DNA of 64,000 nucleotides from Planococcus maritimus (lineage in GTDB: Bacteria > Bacillota > Bacilli > Bacillales_A > Planococcaceae). The number at the start of each line of letters is the position of its first letter. Position 1 is the first letter of the stretch. Of this stretch, positions 9,226-17,939 are shown piece after piece. The position numbers and the translations under genes are program-made. Under the pieces are notes generated by a model, which saw only the letters and a list, made by a program, of their open reading frames with translations, did not search any database and was not told where the DNA came from. The stretch spans positions 2,634,501 to 2,698,500 of the forward strand of contig NZ_CP016538.2 of the NCBI RefSeq assembly GCF_001687625.2, written 5' to 3'.

Positions 9226-9812
9226 TCCTCCCGTTTTTTCGAGCGTCCGCCATCCTTGAAGACTTTGGCGCTGCGCACGTATTCGTTATCGGCTACTTTC
9301 ATTCTTGAATTGGCGACGCGTGCTGCAGCAAATAAATAATCCGACAAGCGGTTCAAATAGCGCTGAACGACCGTAGGAAATTCTTCACCAGCTTTCGCCA
9401 AACTGACGGTCTGCCGTTCCGCCCGGCGTGTAATCGTTCGTGCGATATGCAAAGTCGCTGCCGCTGGTGTGCCACCAGGAAGGATAAAACGCTCTAGAAG
9501 CGGCGGCTCATCCATCAACACATCGATACGGCGCTCCAGCTGCTCAACCGATTCTTCATTGGTTTTGTACTGTGGTGTGTTGCGGACATCCGCCAAGTCA
9601 CCGCCGCAATCGAATAATTCATTTTGGATCGTTTGCAAGTCTTCCAATAAATCGGCGAACACTTCACGGTCGAGTTCCGTCATGGCTTTTCCGATAAATG
9701 AATTCACTTCGTCGATTGTACCGTATGCTTCTACGCGCGGGTTGTCTTTGTCTGTCCGTCCCCCGATCAATCCTGTTTGCCCTTTATCGCCGGTTTTCGT
9801 GTAAATGTTCAT
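9222..9812 (-). CDS. pduO: PduO-type ATP:cob(I)alamin adenosyltransferase
   Basis: The 196-residue enzyme starts MNIYTKTGDKGQTGL, the ATP-binding signature of PduO adenosyltransferases. It continues with RVEAYGTIDEVNS and the C-terminal RRAERQTV and LNRLSDYLF motifs. It transfers the adenosyl group of ATP to cob(I)alamin to make adenosylcobalamin, the cofactor of the nearby IcmF. A longer in-frame reading to 9953 exists, but AAAGGAG sits about 9 bases before the ATG at 9812 and the family begins here. It overlaps the upstream CobU-like gene by 29 bases. Confidence 0.93.
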   Translation of the reverse strand: MNIYTKTGDKGQTGLIGGRTDKDNPRVEAYGTIDEVNSFIGKAMTELDREVFADLLEDLQTIQNELFDCGGDLADVRNTPQYKTNEESVEQLERRIDVLMDEPPLLERFILPGGTPAAATLHIARTITRRAERQTVSLAKAGEEFPTVVQRYLNRLSDYLFAAARVANSRMKVADNEYVRSAKVFKDGGRSKKREE

Positions 9813-10203
9813 CTCGCCCATCTCCTTTGAGTGTTTGTGGAATGCCGTACCAAATGCGTGTAATGCGCTGAGCCTGCCCGAATAAATACTGATAGCTTCT
9901 GCCGGTGACATCGCGCCATTCACGCTCAAGCGGATCGATTGGCACAATGCCACGGCTGATATCGGTCAAAATCCAGATGCGTTCACCTGTGCTGTTGGCC
10001 AAGGTACTAATTGCCCCTAGTATCTCTTGTTCGGAATGATCTTGTTCCAATTGTGCGCGAATCCAATGTTCGAGTCCGGCGATTACCGCATCACCACCCG
10101 GTTCGGGCAGCTCGCCTTCAAACCAAACGATGGATTCAACTTCCATATGCTCTTTCACATATTGGCGTTTGCCGTTAAAGGCTCCGCCGAAAATGATATG
10201 CAT
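9784..10203 (-). CDS. Short CobU-like protein in the cobalamin operon
   Basis: This 139-residue protein resembles adenosylcobinamide kinase/guanylyltransferase (CobU). It has an N-terminal GGAFNGKRQYV that looks like a shifted P-loop. The C-terminal half (SRGIVPIDPLEREWRDVTG, then GIPQTLK) follows the CobU pattern of GIVP, an R-x-x-RD-x-x-G stretch and a final GIP-x-LK. It is shorter than the 182-residue CobU encoded at 11494-12042 and lacks a clear central nucleotide-binding section. It may be a diverged paralogue with a partial or regulatory role. Both ends overlap neighbours (49 and 29 bases), so it belongs to the operon. Confidence 0.65.
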   Translation of the reverse strand: MHIIFGGAFNGKRQYVKEHMEVESIVWFEGELPEPGGDAVIAGLEHWIRAQLEQDHSEQEILGAISTLANSTGERIWILTDISRGIVPIDPLEREWRDVTGRSYQYLFGQAQRITRIWYGIPQTLKGDGRDEHLHENRR

Positions 10204-10739
10204 GCTTGTCCCTCCTTATACGCCGACTTGCTCGCCCATGCGACGGTATAGCATTGCCCGTGGGCTGCTTGTTGGGAAAAGAATTCTCCACCGTTCGCTT
10301 TAGCTAAAAGATAGCGGATTGGCCCGCCATGAGTGACAAGTGTAAAATCTCCTTTTTCGGGGAAAGCTCCGATCGATCGGTCTACCCGTTCAGCCAATTG
10401 TTGAAAACTTTCCCCATTCGGTGGCTGCACCACTTGAGGATCATCAATCCACTTGCGGTAATGATCATTCGATTGCAACTCGCTATAGGTCATTCCTTCC
10501 CAATCCCCAAAATTCAATTCCCGTAAATTAGCATCCGCTTCATAACGCGCATTCGGAAATAGCAACTGAGCTGTTTGCCTACAGCGCAGCAAATCACTGC
10601 CGAAAACGAGCTGGGCCGCATGAGTGGCTAGGGCTTCGAACGGCAAGATCGGTTCATCGGTCCAGCCGATATACGCTTTTCGCCTATTCCCGGCAGTCGG
10701 TGCGTGGCGGATCAAACGAAGAACAAAAGCATTCCCCAT
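10155..10739 (-). CDS. cobC: Histidine-phosphatase-family protein, probable CobC (alpha-ribazole phosphatase)
   Basis: This 194-residue protein has the branch-1 histidine phosphatase motif LIRHAPT near residue 10, ELNFGDWEGM in the middle and VTHGGPIRYLL with the second catalytic histidine. Its place between cobS and a CobU-like gene indicates dephosphorylation of alpha-ribazole phosphate or of adenosylcobalamin 5-phosphate, the last step of nucleotide loop assembly. It overlaps cobS by 28 bases and the next gene by 49. The family is certain; the substrate is from context. Confidence 0.85.
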   Translation of the reverse strand: MGNAFVLRLIRHAPTAGNRRKAYIGWTDEPILPFEALATHAAQLVFGSDLLRCRQTAQLLFPNARYEADANLRELNFGDWEGMTYSELQSNDHYRKWIDDPQVVQPPNGESFQQLAERVDRSIGAFPEKGDFTLVTHGGPIRYLLAKANGGEFFSQQAAHGQCYTVAWASKSAYKEGQACISFSAEPLTANANM

Positions 10740-11497
10740 AGTATCAGCTCCATTCCTTCCACGTATGCCCCGAGCAAATCGCCCGTTACACCGCCAAAAT
10801 TCTTGTCACACCATTTTTTATAGCCGATGGTCGCTAGGATCGCTACTAGTAAAAAGGCGAAGGCCACTGCCCATCCACAGAACACCCATAAGGCCAAGAG
10901 CATAACGAGTGACCAGGCGAACATCGCTGACAAAATCGTTCTGCGATCGATCAAGCGCTGAAAATAAGCAGCGAGCCCATCCGTTTTTGCCGGCTTTGCA
11001 AAGAGCGATAACACCGATAGCCCAATCCGGCTGACGACAGGAACTGCCGCAATGGCAAACAACGATACAGAAGAGACCAATTCCGCAAGCACAATCATCT
11101 TCCCAACAATCGCGAAAATCAATACCATGGCTCCAAAAGCACCAATCCGTGGGTCGCCCATAATTTCAAGGCGCTTGTCCCGGCTTTGGTAAGAAAAATA
11201 AGAGTCGCCTGTGTCCGCAAGCCCGTCCAAATGCAAGCCACCGGTAAGTGCCCATAATAAAAACGTAAGCAAAAACGCAATCGTTAACGGGCCGACATCA
11301 GTTGTCTGGTGAATGAACCAGATGGCTACTGACATCATCGTCCCCATCATTAATCCGACTATCGGCAACAAACTGTACATCGCTGTCACTTGCGGCTTTT
11401 TCACCGGAATCTCTTGATGTACTGGGATCGATGAAAAGAATTGGAATGCGAGCAATAAGCCTCCAAGCGTTCGATTCGCCATCCGCATCACCTTCAC
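10712..11497 (-). CDS. cobS: Adenosylcobinamide-GDP ribazoletransferase CobS
   Basis: The 261-residue, multi-membrane-spanning protein carries the CobS features FQFFSSIPV near the N-terminus, LHLDGLADTGD (the acidic active-site motif) and GDLLGA near the C-terminus. It joins adenosylcobinamide-GDP with alpha-ribazole (phosphate) to form adenosylcobalamin (phosphate). It overlaps cobU by 4 bases and cobC by 28, so it is translationally coupled. Three close methionines (positions 1, 4 and 6) make the exact start uncertain by a few residues. Confidence 0.92.
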   Translation of the reverse strand: MKVMRMANRTLGGLLLAFQFFSSIPVHQEIPVKKPQVTAMYSLLPIVGLMMGTMMSVAIWFIHQTTDVGPLTIAFLLTFLLWALTGGLHLDGLADTGDSYFSYQSRDKRLEIMGDPRIGAFGAMVLIFAIVGKMIVLAELVSSVSLFAIAAVPVVSRIGLSVLSLFAKPAKTDGLAAYFQRLIDRRTILSAMFAWSLVMLLALWVFCGWAVAFAFLLVAILATIGYKKWCDKNFGGVTGDLLGAYVEGMELILWGMLLFFV

Positions 11498-12042
11498 TTT
11501 CTTCGGATTGCCAGGCCGTTGTCCATTTCAAACGCCTGGTCTGCGCGACTTGCGAGCCATTGGTGGATCGTCCCGAGCCATCGCTGATACGCAGGGGCGA
11601 CTAGTGGTTCATCTAGTAACTCATTGGACACGATGACAATAGTGTGAGCTTGTTCACGCATCGCATCGATGGTGTTTTTCAGCTCCTGCCATTTCTGCTC
11701 CATACAGCCAGGCCGATCTGCGCATAAACCGCCCTCTTCGAAACCATCATATAATTCATTGGCAAGCCAAGTTGTCACACAGTCCCAAAGAATCGCGTCA
11801 TGTTCACGAATGAGCGGCAAGACTTGTGATAATTGCCTGGGCTGTTCAATGGTCCACCAGCCATCTTGCGCGCGATCTTTTCGGTGTCGGCCAATACGTT
11901 CAGCCATTTCCTGGTCGCGCGCGACACCGCTCGCAATATAGACATTGCGCTTGGCGCTCACTTGGCGAACAAGCGTTTCCGCATACGTGCTTTTGCCGCT
12001 GCGCACGCCTCCCGATACAAATATTAATTGTCCCGGAACCAT
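11494..12042 (-). CDS. cobU: Adenosylcobinamide kinase / cobinamide-phosphate guanylyltransferase CobU
   Basis: The 182-residue protein begins with the P-loop FVSGGVRSGKST, then YIASG, RIGRHRKDR and ILWDCVTTWL (the Walker-B-like stretch), and VIVSNELL. It phosphorylates adenosylcobinamide and transfers GMP to give adenosylcobinamide-GDP. The open frame extends upstream to 12213, but AAAGGAG before the ATG at 12042 and the family N-terminus fix the start here. It overlaps cobD by 19 bases. The usual GxG-VP C-terminal block is replaced by LVAPAYQRWLGTIHQ, a mild divergence. Confidence 0.88.
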   Translation of the reverse strand: MVPGQLIFVSGGVRSGKSTYAETLVRQVSAKRNVYIASGVARDQEMAERIGRHRKDRAQDGWWTIEQPRQLSQVLPLIREHDAILWDCVTTWLANELYDGFEEGGLCADRPGCMEQKWQELKNTIDAMREQAHTIVIVSNELLDEPLVAPAYQRWLGTIHQWLASRADQAFEMDNGLAIRRK

Positions 12043-13100
12043 TGATGCATCTCCTTTCTCAGCCGTTCCATTGCCGAGGCACTTTTCATGCCGATGCGGA
12101 ACCATTGCCCATCCATTCCTTTGAAAGAATAAGTATGGCGCAAGACGACTCCTGCTTTTAGCATCGCTTGGAAAAACGGTTCCGACAGCTGCGGATTCGG
12201 CAATTGAAAACAAAGAAAGTTGGCGGCTGATGGGATGAACGTACAGCCTGTCGCCTCCAGGTAAGCTTCCATTTTCACGCGTTCACTGGTTGCAGCAGCA
12301 ATCACCCGCTTGCGGTACGTTTCTTCAGAAAAGCAACGCGCGCCGGCTGCCGCTGCTAAGCCGTTAACATTCCAATGGGCTGCGCTGTCCGTCAATTCGC
12401 TTATCATATCAGCTGTGGCAATCGTGTAGCCGAGCCGCAGACCCGCAAGCGCATACATTTTCGTCATCGAACGAACGATGATCACATGAGGATAGCTGTC
12501 TAGCATCGGAATGAACGACGCGTGTTCTCCGACAAAATCGATAAACGCCTCGTCGATCACCAATTCGCACTTTCCTTTGCAGAGCTCAGCGATTTTCATC
12601 AGCATAGGAACATCAAGTAAGCGGCCGGTGGGGTTGTGCGGATTGCACAGATAAAAGGCGTCGCAATGCGTTAGCTGTTTTTCGACTTCGTCGAGCTGCA
12701 ATTGCCAGCTATTTTTAGGATTTAAATCATTTTCCATTATATGGGCATTTTCAGCATATAAAGTACCCCGATATTCAGAAAACGCAGGTTCCACTAGCAA
12801 CACCCGCTTGTTGCGGTAACGTTTGGCCAACCACGTGAAAATTTCAGCTGCGCCGTTTCCAACCGCGATTTGCTGTTTTTCAACGCCATGGTAGATGGCC
12901 GCTTGCGACTTGAACGGCTCCGCCTGAGGATCTGGATACGAAGTCACTAAACCGAAGAAATTTGCCCATTGTTCTTTCACAAAATCAGGCGGTCCGAAAG
13001 GATGAACATTTTCACTGAAATCGATGATGTCTGAAGGCGGCTTTTGCCCAGCTTGTTCATAGAGGCGATGTGGATTGGCTCCGTGTTCAGGCAATTTCAA
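12024..13100 (-). CDS. cobD: Threonine-phosphate decarboxylase CobD
   Basis: This 358-residue PLP enzyme of the histidinol-phosphate aminotransferase fold has CNPHNPTGR (152-160), VIDEAFIDF (181-189) and a Schiff-base lysine in RSMTKMYALAGLRLGY (Lys214). CobD makes (R)-1-amino-2-propanol phosphate from L-threonine phosphate, the linker attached by CbiB. It lies between cbiB (14-base overlap) and cobU, so a cobalamin role is far more likely than histidine biosynthesis, despite the shared fold. Confidence 0.9.
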   Translation of the reverse strand: MKLPEHGANPHRLYEQAGQKPPSDIIDFSENVHPFGPPDFVKEQWANFFGLVTSYPDPQAEPFKSQAAIYHGVEKQQIAVGNGAAEIFTWLAKRYRNKRVLLVEPAFSEYRGTLYAENAHIMENDLNPKNSWQLQLDEVEKQLTHCDAFYLCNPHNPTGRLLDVPMLMKIAELCKGKCELVIDEAFIDFVGEHASFIPMLDSYPHVIIVRSMTKMYALAGLRLGYTIATADMISELTDSAAHWNVNGLAAAAGARCFSEETYRKRVIAAATSERVKMEAYLEATGCTFIPSAANFLCFQLPNPQLSEPFFQAMLKAGVVLRHTYSFKGMDGQWFRIGMKSASAMERLRKEMHQWFRDN

Positions 13101-14040
13101 GCAAGATTCCCCCTAGTGCAATCAGCGCAAAAAAACTGATTGTCGCTATATTCATTTGGCTGATGGCACAGTTAATATGTCTAGCTTCAAGTTGGAACAA
13201 AGGTTTCCCCATTTTAGCGCGAATCGACTGGACGCCGCCGTAAGAGTTCACGCCGCCGAGTTCAATGCCGAGTTGCACAGCCGTTGCGGCTTCTAACCAC
13301 CCACTGTTTGGGCTCGGATGTTTCCTAGCATCGCGCAGCCAGATCGACAGGCGTTTTTTCAACGGCATGCCACTTTCATTTCGGGTGAATAACACGATCA
13401 ACAAGCCGGTCACACGGCTCGGAACATAATTCAACACATCGTCGAATTTTGCGGAAGCAAAACCGAAAGCGCGGAATTCTTTATTCTGATAGCCGACCAT
13501 CGAGTCGCATGTATTGACCGCTTTGTAGATCCATAGCCCTGGCGCACCAAACAACAGCGCCCAAAACATCGGTGCGGTAATGCCATCGCTGGTGTTTTCA
13601 GAAACCGTTTCGACAACGCCGCGGGTAATCTCGCTTTCCCCTAAGGTTTCGGTGTCGCGCCCGACAATCCACGACAATCTTTCCCGTGCCAGCGTAAGAT
13701 CCCCCTGGATAAGCGGCGTGTAAACATCTTCTGCAGCTTGCTTCAAACTTTTCTGCGACAATCCGGAAGCGATCAACAACGCTTCCACTAACATTCCGAT
13801 CATGGGATTAAACGAGTAAGCAATAGCAACGACAGCTATCGTTACTGAAGCGACAATCAGCAAGACACTAAACAGCATTACAAACCCGTTGCGAAAAGCA
13901 TATTGTGGGACATTGAGGCGTTTTTTCAACGCCTGGATCAATGACCCGATCCAGCGAACGGGATGCGGCCACGTTGGTGGGTCTCCGATAAGGCGATCCA
14001 GCCATAAGCCGATGCCGATTGCCAACACATGATGGATCAT
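13087..14040 (-). CDS. cbiB: Adenosylcobinamide-phosphate synthase CbiB
   Basis: This 317-residue membrane protein has CbiB motifs: LDRLIGDPPTWPHPVRWIG at the N-terminus, ETVSENTSDGITAP in the middle and HPSPNSGWLEAA towards the C-terminus. It attaches aminopropanol (phosphate) to adenosylcobyric acid. The start at 14040 overlaps the stop of the btuD-cbiZ gene as ATGA, which supports it over the 45-base-longer frame. With CbiZ upstream, the pair would convert salvaged cobinamides via cobyrate back to the correct linker. Confidence 0.92.
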   Translation of the reverse strand: MIHHVLAIGIGLWLDRLIGDPPTWPHPVRWIGSLIQALKKRLNVPQYAFRNGFVMLFSVLLIVASVTIAVVAIAYSFNPMIGMLVEALLIASGLSQKSLKQAAEDVYTPLIQGDLTLARERLSWIVGRDTETLGESEITRGVVETVSENTSDGITAPMFWALLFGAPGLWIYKAVNTCDSMVGYQNKEFRAFGFASAKFDDVLNYVPSRVTGLLIVLFTRNESGMPLKKRLSIWLRDARKHPSPNSGWLEAATAVQLGIELGGVNSYGGVQSIRAKMGKPLFQLEARHINCAISQMNIATISFFALIALGGILLEIA

Positions 14041-15497
14041 AATTTTTTCGCCTCGCGGTAAAGGTGTATCGCTTCGACTGTGCATTCAAAAACACCCGTA
14101 CCGATCAGTTTCCCAACCTTGGTGATGGGCCCTGCATATGGCAGTGCTTGTCCTTGCTGAGTGGCGGCGACCAGACAGCTATCTGTAGAAGTGCCTGTTG
14201 CGATCGTCCCGGTTAAGGGATCAATCACTTCTTCGTGCTGCAGCGCTTTCGTTTTCGCTTCAGTTGCTGTGATCATCGCTTGAATAAACGCTTCATCCGA
14301 TAAGATGCCGTTGACCATAATCCACGTATTGATGGTGCCAACGCGCTGCTCGCGTGCCACTGCCTGCGACACGTCGACGCCGTTACCGACACCTGCTGTC
14401 ACTGCTACGACGATGCTTCCGAATTCCGACTCGTATTCGCGGACAATCGCATGTTCAGTTCGGACAGCAGTCATCATCGCTACAGTATCTGTCGCTTTCA
14501 AGCCACTGCCTTCGATATACTCGACCATTTCCTCGAAACTATTATCGATATTGTAAGTAGCATCCACATGCCTGTTGAGAAAATTACGGAACCAGCCAGA
14601 CCCAGCATTGACCACTGCCGACGACACAGTTTTTAGCGGAAGTTCGCTTTGGTAAACAACAAATTCGGGCGTCACGAGAAAATCTTCGGCTGATACTTGC
14701 TGATGTGCCGATTCTCTGCGCACTCCTGGCAATAGCGTGATTTGTGGCTTTGGCAATTCCGGATGAGGATGGTTGCTGACACGGGTCTTATAAACGGACT
14801 CGACGTCATATGTCCTGACGACTTCATGCGGTTCGCCTTTTCGCACAATGCTTCCTTCGTCCATCAACAATAGTTCATCGCAATACATGGAGGCGAGATT
14901 GATGTCATGGAAAATGGAAATGACCGTCAATTCTTTTTCGATCGCCTGTTTTTTGATGGTATCCAATAATTCTTTCTGGTGATTGATGTCGAGATGGTTG
15001 GTCGGTTCATCCAGCAGCAAGACCGCTGCGTTTTGTGCCAGCGCTTGCGCGACAAAAACGCGTTGCTGTTCACCGCCGGACATCTCTTCGAGTAAAGTCG
15101 ATTCGTAATGGCTAATATCCATGAGCTTCATCGCTTCCTGAACCGCCGCTTCATCTTCTGCAGACCAAGATGAAAACCAGCCGCTTTGATGCGGGTATCT
15201 ACCGAGCGAAATCGTTTCACGGACGGTATGCGAAAAAGCATGCGCATGAAGCTGCGGCAAGACCGCCATCTTCCGCGCCAATTCCTTGGCCGGAAAATCA
15301 CGGATTGGCCTGCTATCAACTCGGACAACGCCGGCTGTCGGCTCCAGCACGCCGCTGATTAATTTCATCAAGGTCGATTTGCCGCTGCCGTTCGGCCCTA
15401 GAATGCCGAGCATGCGGCCTTTTCCAACTTCAAATGAGATATCCTTGACGATTTTTTTGTCGCCATAGCCACCGGACAGATTTTCGATTTGCAACAT
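14037..15497 (-). CDS. btuD: Fusion of corrinoid ABC-importer ATPase (BtuD) and adenosylcobinamide amidohydrolase (CbiZ)
   Basis: This 486-residue protein has two parts. Residues 1-250 are an ABC ATPase with Walker A GPNGSGKST (34-42), signature MSGGEQQR near 140 and Walker B VLLLDEPTNHLD near 165. From about residue 275 it matches CbiZ (LKTVSSAVVNAGSGWFRNF, AVTAGVGNGVD, TGTIATGTSTDS), which removes the aminopropanol arm of adenosylcobinamide to give cobyrate. Such fusions are known in Bacilli (YvrA-like). The fusion ties import of incomplete corrinoids to their remodelling. GAGGAGGG precedes the ATG. Confidence 0.9.
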   Translation of the reverse strand: MLQIENLSGGYGDKKIVKDISFEVGKGRMLGILGPNGSGKSTLMKLISGVLEPTAGVVRVDSRPIRDFPAKELARKMAVLPQLHAHAFSHTVRETISLGRYPHQSGWFSSWSAEDEAAVQEAMKLMDISHYESTLLEEMSGGEQQRVFVAQALAQNAAVLLLDEPTNHLDINHQKELLDTIKKQAIEKELTVISIFHDINLASMYCDELLLMDEGSIVRKGEPHEVVRTYDVESVYKTRVSNHPHPELPKPQITLLPGVRRESAHQQVSAEDFLVTPEFVVYQSELPLKTVSSAVVNAGSGWFRNFLNRHVDATYNIDNSFEEMVEYIEGSGLKATDTVAMMTAVRTEHAIVREYESEFGSIVVAVTAGVGNGVDVSQAVAREQRVGTINTWIMVNGILSDEAFIQAMITATEAKTKALQHEEVIDPLTGTIATGTSTDSCLVAATQQGQALPYAGPITKVGKLIGTGVFECTVEAIHLYREAKKL

Positions 15498-16490
15498 TTA
15501 CAGCCCTCCTCTGCGCTGGCGGAAAAAGATAAATGCAAAGACCGGTGCCCCGATAAATGCGGTGATGACCCCAATCGGCAATTCCGTCGGCGAAATGATC
15601 GTCCGTGCCACCAAGTCACAAACAATTAACAGTGCAGCTCCGTTGATGAACGATAAGGGCAAGACATGGCGATGATCAGATCCCCACACGAGACGTGTCA
15701 TATGCGGAACGACCAAGCCAACAAATCCAATTGTCCCGGAAACGGCAACAGCGGATCCGGTCAAGACCGAACCGCCGATCAAAATTGCCATTTTGCTTCG
15801 TTTGACGTCGACGCCAAGATGCTGAGCACGTTCTTCGCCAAACAGCATCGCATTTAATTCGCGGCGGTAAAGCCATAAGACGAACGAGCCCACCAGCACA
15901 AACGGCAGCGCCATTTGCACATAAGGCCAACCGCGCATCGATACGCTGCCAAGCAGCCAGCCAATGATTTGCCGTAATTCTTCACCGGTCAATGCAATCA
16001 TTAAAGACATGATCGACCCCAGGAATGAGCTGAAGATGATGCCGGTCAAAATAACCGTCTCCATCTTCATCGAGCGATCAACCAACCGCGCAAAGCCCAT
16101 AACGGCAAGCATCGTGATCAAAGCACCGATCATGCTGATGACTGGCAAGGTGAATAGGCCGAGAAACGGAATGGAGATGCCGAAAAAAAGTGTCATCACA
16201 GCACCGACAGCGGCACCAGACGACACTCCCAACGTGTATGGATCCGCGAGCGGGTTTTTCAGCAAGCCTTGAAAAGCTGCGCCCGCAATCGCCAGTGCCG
16301 CACCGACCAGTCCCGCAAGCACTACTCTCGGCATGCGGATATTCCATAAAATATTGGCCGCCGCTTCGTCTGAAGCAGGATTCCAAATAACTGACGGGGA
16401 AATCGGCACGGTTCCCACCGTCACACCGAGCACTACCGCCCCGCCCAATAAAATCAGGGAGACTAAATAGGCAAGTGCCGATTTACTCAC
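15498..16490 (-). CDS. btuC: Corrinoid ABC transporter permease BtuC (FecCD family)
   Basis: The 330-residue permease has about nine to ten membrane segments and the FecCD signatures RMPRVVLAGLVGAALAIAG, PLADPYTLGVSSGAA and GFVGLVVPHMTRL. It forms the membrane channel with the BtuD domain of the next gene and receives substrate from the BtuF lipoprotein. Its start overlaps the btuF stop by 8 bases and its stop abuts the btuD-cbiZ start. Siderophore permeases share this fold, but the riboswitch and flanking cob genes point to corrinoids. Confidence 0.92.
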   Translation of the reverse strand: MSKSALAYLVSLILLGGAVVLGVTVGTVPISPSVIWNPASDEAAANILWNIRMPRVVLAGLVGAALAIAGAAFQGLLKNPLADPYTLGVSSGAAVGAVMTLFFGISIPFLGLFTLPVISMIGALITMLAVMGFARLVDRSMKMETVILTGIIFSSFLGSIMSLMIALTGEELRQIIGWLLGSVSMRGWPYVQMALPFVLVGSFVLWLYRRELNAMLFGEERAQHLGVDVKRSKMAILIGGSVLTGSAVAVSGTIGFVGLVVPHMTRLVWGSDHRHVLPLSFINGAALLIVCDLVARTIISPTELPIGVITAFIGAPVFAFIFFRQRRGGL

Positions 16491-17463
16491 TGAAAGTCTC
16501 CGGATAAATCACTTCCGCCAAAGTCATCAAACCTTCCGTCAAACGCGGGCCTGGGCGTGTAACAGTATCAGGGTTCAATTCGTAGATGGCATCTTCCTGC
16601 ACAGCCGTCAGCTCTGCATAACCACTGCGCTCTTTGATCAATTCGGCAGCATTTTCGATATAACCGCCTTCTGTCGTGATGATAATATCAGGATTTGCGG
16701 CAACAACCGCTTCCGGATCCATGCTGATCCAACCCTCTTCACCGCCAGCGACATTTTCCGCTTGAATCATCGTTAGCATTTCATGGATGAATGTTCCGGT
16801 TCCAGCTGTATACAGTTCCGGTTCACTGCCAATTTCTACAAATACTGATTTCGATTCCTCGACGTTCGCTGCCAGTTCTTCAATTTCTGCTACTTGTACT
16901 TCCATTTCCTCGATCAAGCCATCTGCTGCCTCTACGGCGCCGGATACTTGGCCAATCGTGGAAATCGTTTCGTATACTTCGTCAAAGGTTTCGGCATTTT
17001 CTACGACAAAGACATTCAAACCAGCATCGCGCAATTGCTGGTATCCATCAGTTCCCATGCCAAGCCCTGATTCATGAGCCAATACGACATCCGGTTGCAG
17101 GCTGATGATTTTCTCTACATTAAATTCTTGGCCACCAATTTTCTCAAGATCCGCTACTGCCTCCGGATAATTATCGAAATCCGATACGCCGACTAGTTTT
17201 TCTCCCAACCCTAGCTCGTAAGCGATTTCCGTATTTGAAGGAATCATTGAAACAAATGTTTCCGGTTCTTCTTCAATAACCACTTCATCACCCATTGCGT
17301 CGACTAAGGTCACTGGAAATTCCACTTCTGTTGCTTCTGTAGGCGGTTCCGCTGGTGTTTCTGTTTCTTGATCTTCAACCGGTGCCGCTTCTTCGTCGCC
17401 ACATCCAGCCAGTACAATGGCAGCCATTCCTGCAGCTGCTCCGAATTTCCATATTTTCTCCAT
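16483..17463 (-). CDS. btuF: Corrinoid-binding lipoprotein BtuF
   Basis: This 326-residue class III substrate-binding protein has a signal peptide ending in the lipobox IVLAGC (Cys21), an acidic Glu/Thr/Pro linker and a periplasmic-binding TroA/BtuF-like domain (VSMIPSNTEIAYELG, VGVSDFDNYP, QPDVVLAHESG). It captures corrinoids at the outer face of the membrane. The start at 17463 was chosen because AGGGGGA lies 7 bases upstream; longer in-frame starts place the Shine-Dalgarno inside the gene. It is first in the operon, downstream of a roughly 640-base leader with riboswitch, terminator and repeats. Confidence 0.92.
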   Translation of the reverse strand: MEKIWKFGAAAGMAAIVLAGCGDEEAAPVEDQETETPAEPPTEATEVEFPVTLVDAMGDEVVIEEEPETFVSMIPSNTEIAYELGLGEKLVGVSDFDNYPEAVADLEKIGGQEFNVEKIISLQPDVVLAHESGLGMGTDGYQQLRDAGLNVFVVENAETFDEVYETISTIGQVSGAVEAADGLIEEMEVQVAEIEELAANVEESKSVFVEIGSEPELYTAGTGTFIHEMLTMIQAENVAGGEEGWISMDPEAVVAANPDIIITTEGGYIENAAELIKERSGYAELTAVQEDAIYELNPDTVTRPGPRLTEGLMTLAEVIYPETFSE

Positions 17464-17506
17464 GTTCATTCCCCCTGATGTTTTCATGTTTTCCCTACCA
17501 AGCGCT

Positions 17507-17845
17507 CGCTCGGAGGCTCACAGGATTTGAGTCAGCTAAGCGTTGCGACAGGACGTCGCGCACTTAGCTTAGCTTCCACTCAGCCGCTTCCGCTTTTCTT
17601 GTTGTCTAGACTCCAGTGCCCAACTCCTCGGGTCATAAGCCATTCTGGCTGTGCGGCAAAAAGCGCCGCTTCGCCAGACTATCTTATGCCTGTCGGAGCT
17701 GAACGGGCACTTACGCTTTTCTTCTTGTCTAGCTCCAGCGGCTTGCCTCTCGGGTCGTAAGCCGACTGCCCTGTGCGGCAAAGAGCGCCGCTTCGGCCAC
17801 CCGTCTTACGCCTGTCGAGGCAGAACAGCCGCTTCCGCTTTTCTA
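17507..17845. repeat. Structured interspersed repeat block in the btuF leader
   Basis: This 339-bp stretch has no gene. It consists of modules also found at 22136-22566. One module is a hairpin GCGAC/GTCGC inside AGCTAAG/CTTAGCT. Two further units form long imperfect hairpins with stems CATAAG/CTTATG (17634, 17683) or CGTAAG/CTTACG (17756, 17805) around a GCGGC/GCCGC apical stem. Units are separated by CGCTTTTCTTCTTGTCTAG-like spacers. The block sits between the riboswitch terminator and btuF, so it becomes part of the btuF mRNA leader whenever the switch is on. Confidence 0.8.
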
Positions 17846-17881
17846 TTAAAAAAGTCCCCCGCAGTAAAACTGCGGGGGACT
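17846..17881 (-). terminator. Terminator of the cobalamin riboswitch expression platform
   Basis: On the minus strand AGTCCCCCGCAGT pairs perfectly with ACTGCGGGGGACT across a three-base loop, followed by TTTTTT. It lies about 60 bases after the riboswitch aptamer and ahead of btuF, the expected position for ligand-induced premature termination. Confidence 0.9.
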
Positions 17882-17939
17882 TACAGGACGATTCGCAAAA
17901 ACAAGCGCGTCCGGCCTGTCCTCGCAAGCTTTCGGTTCG

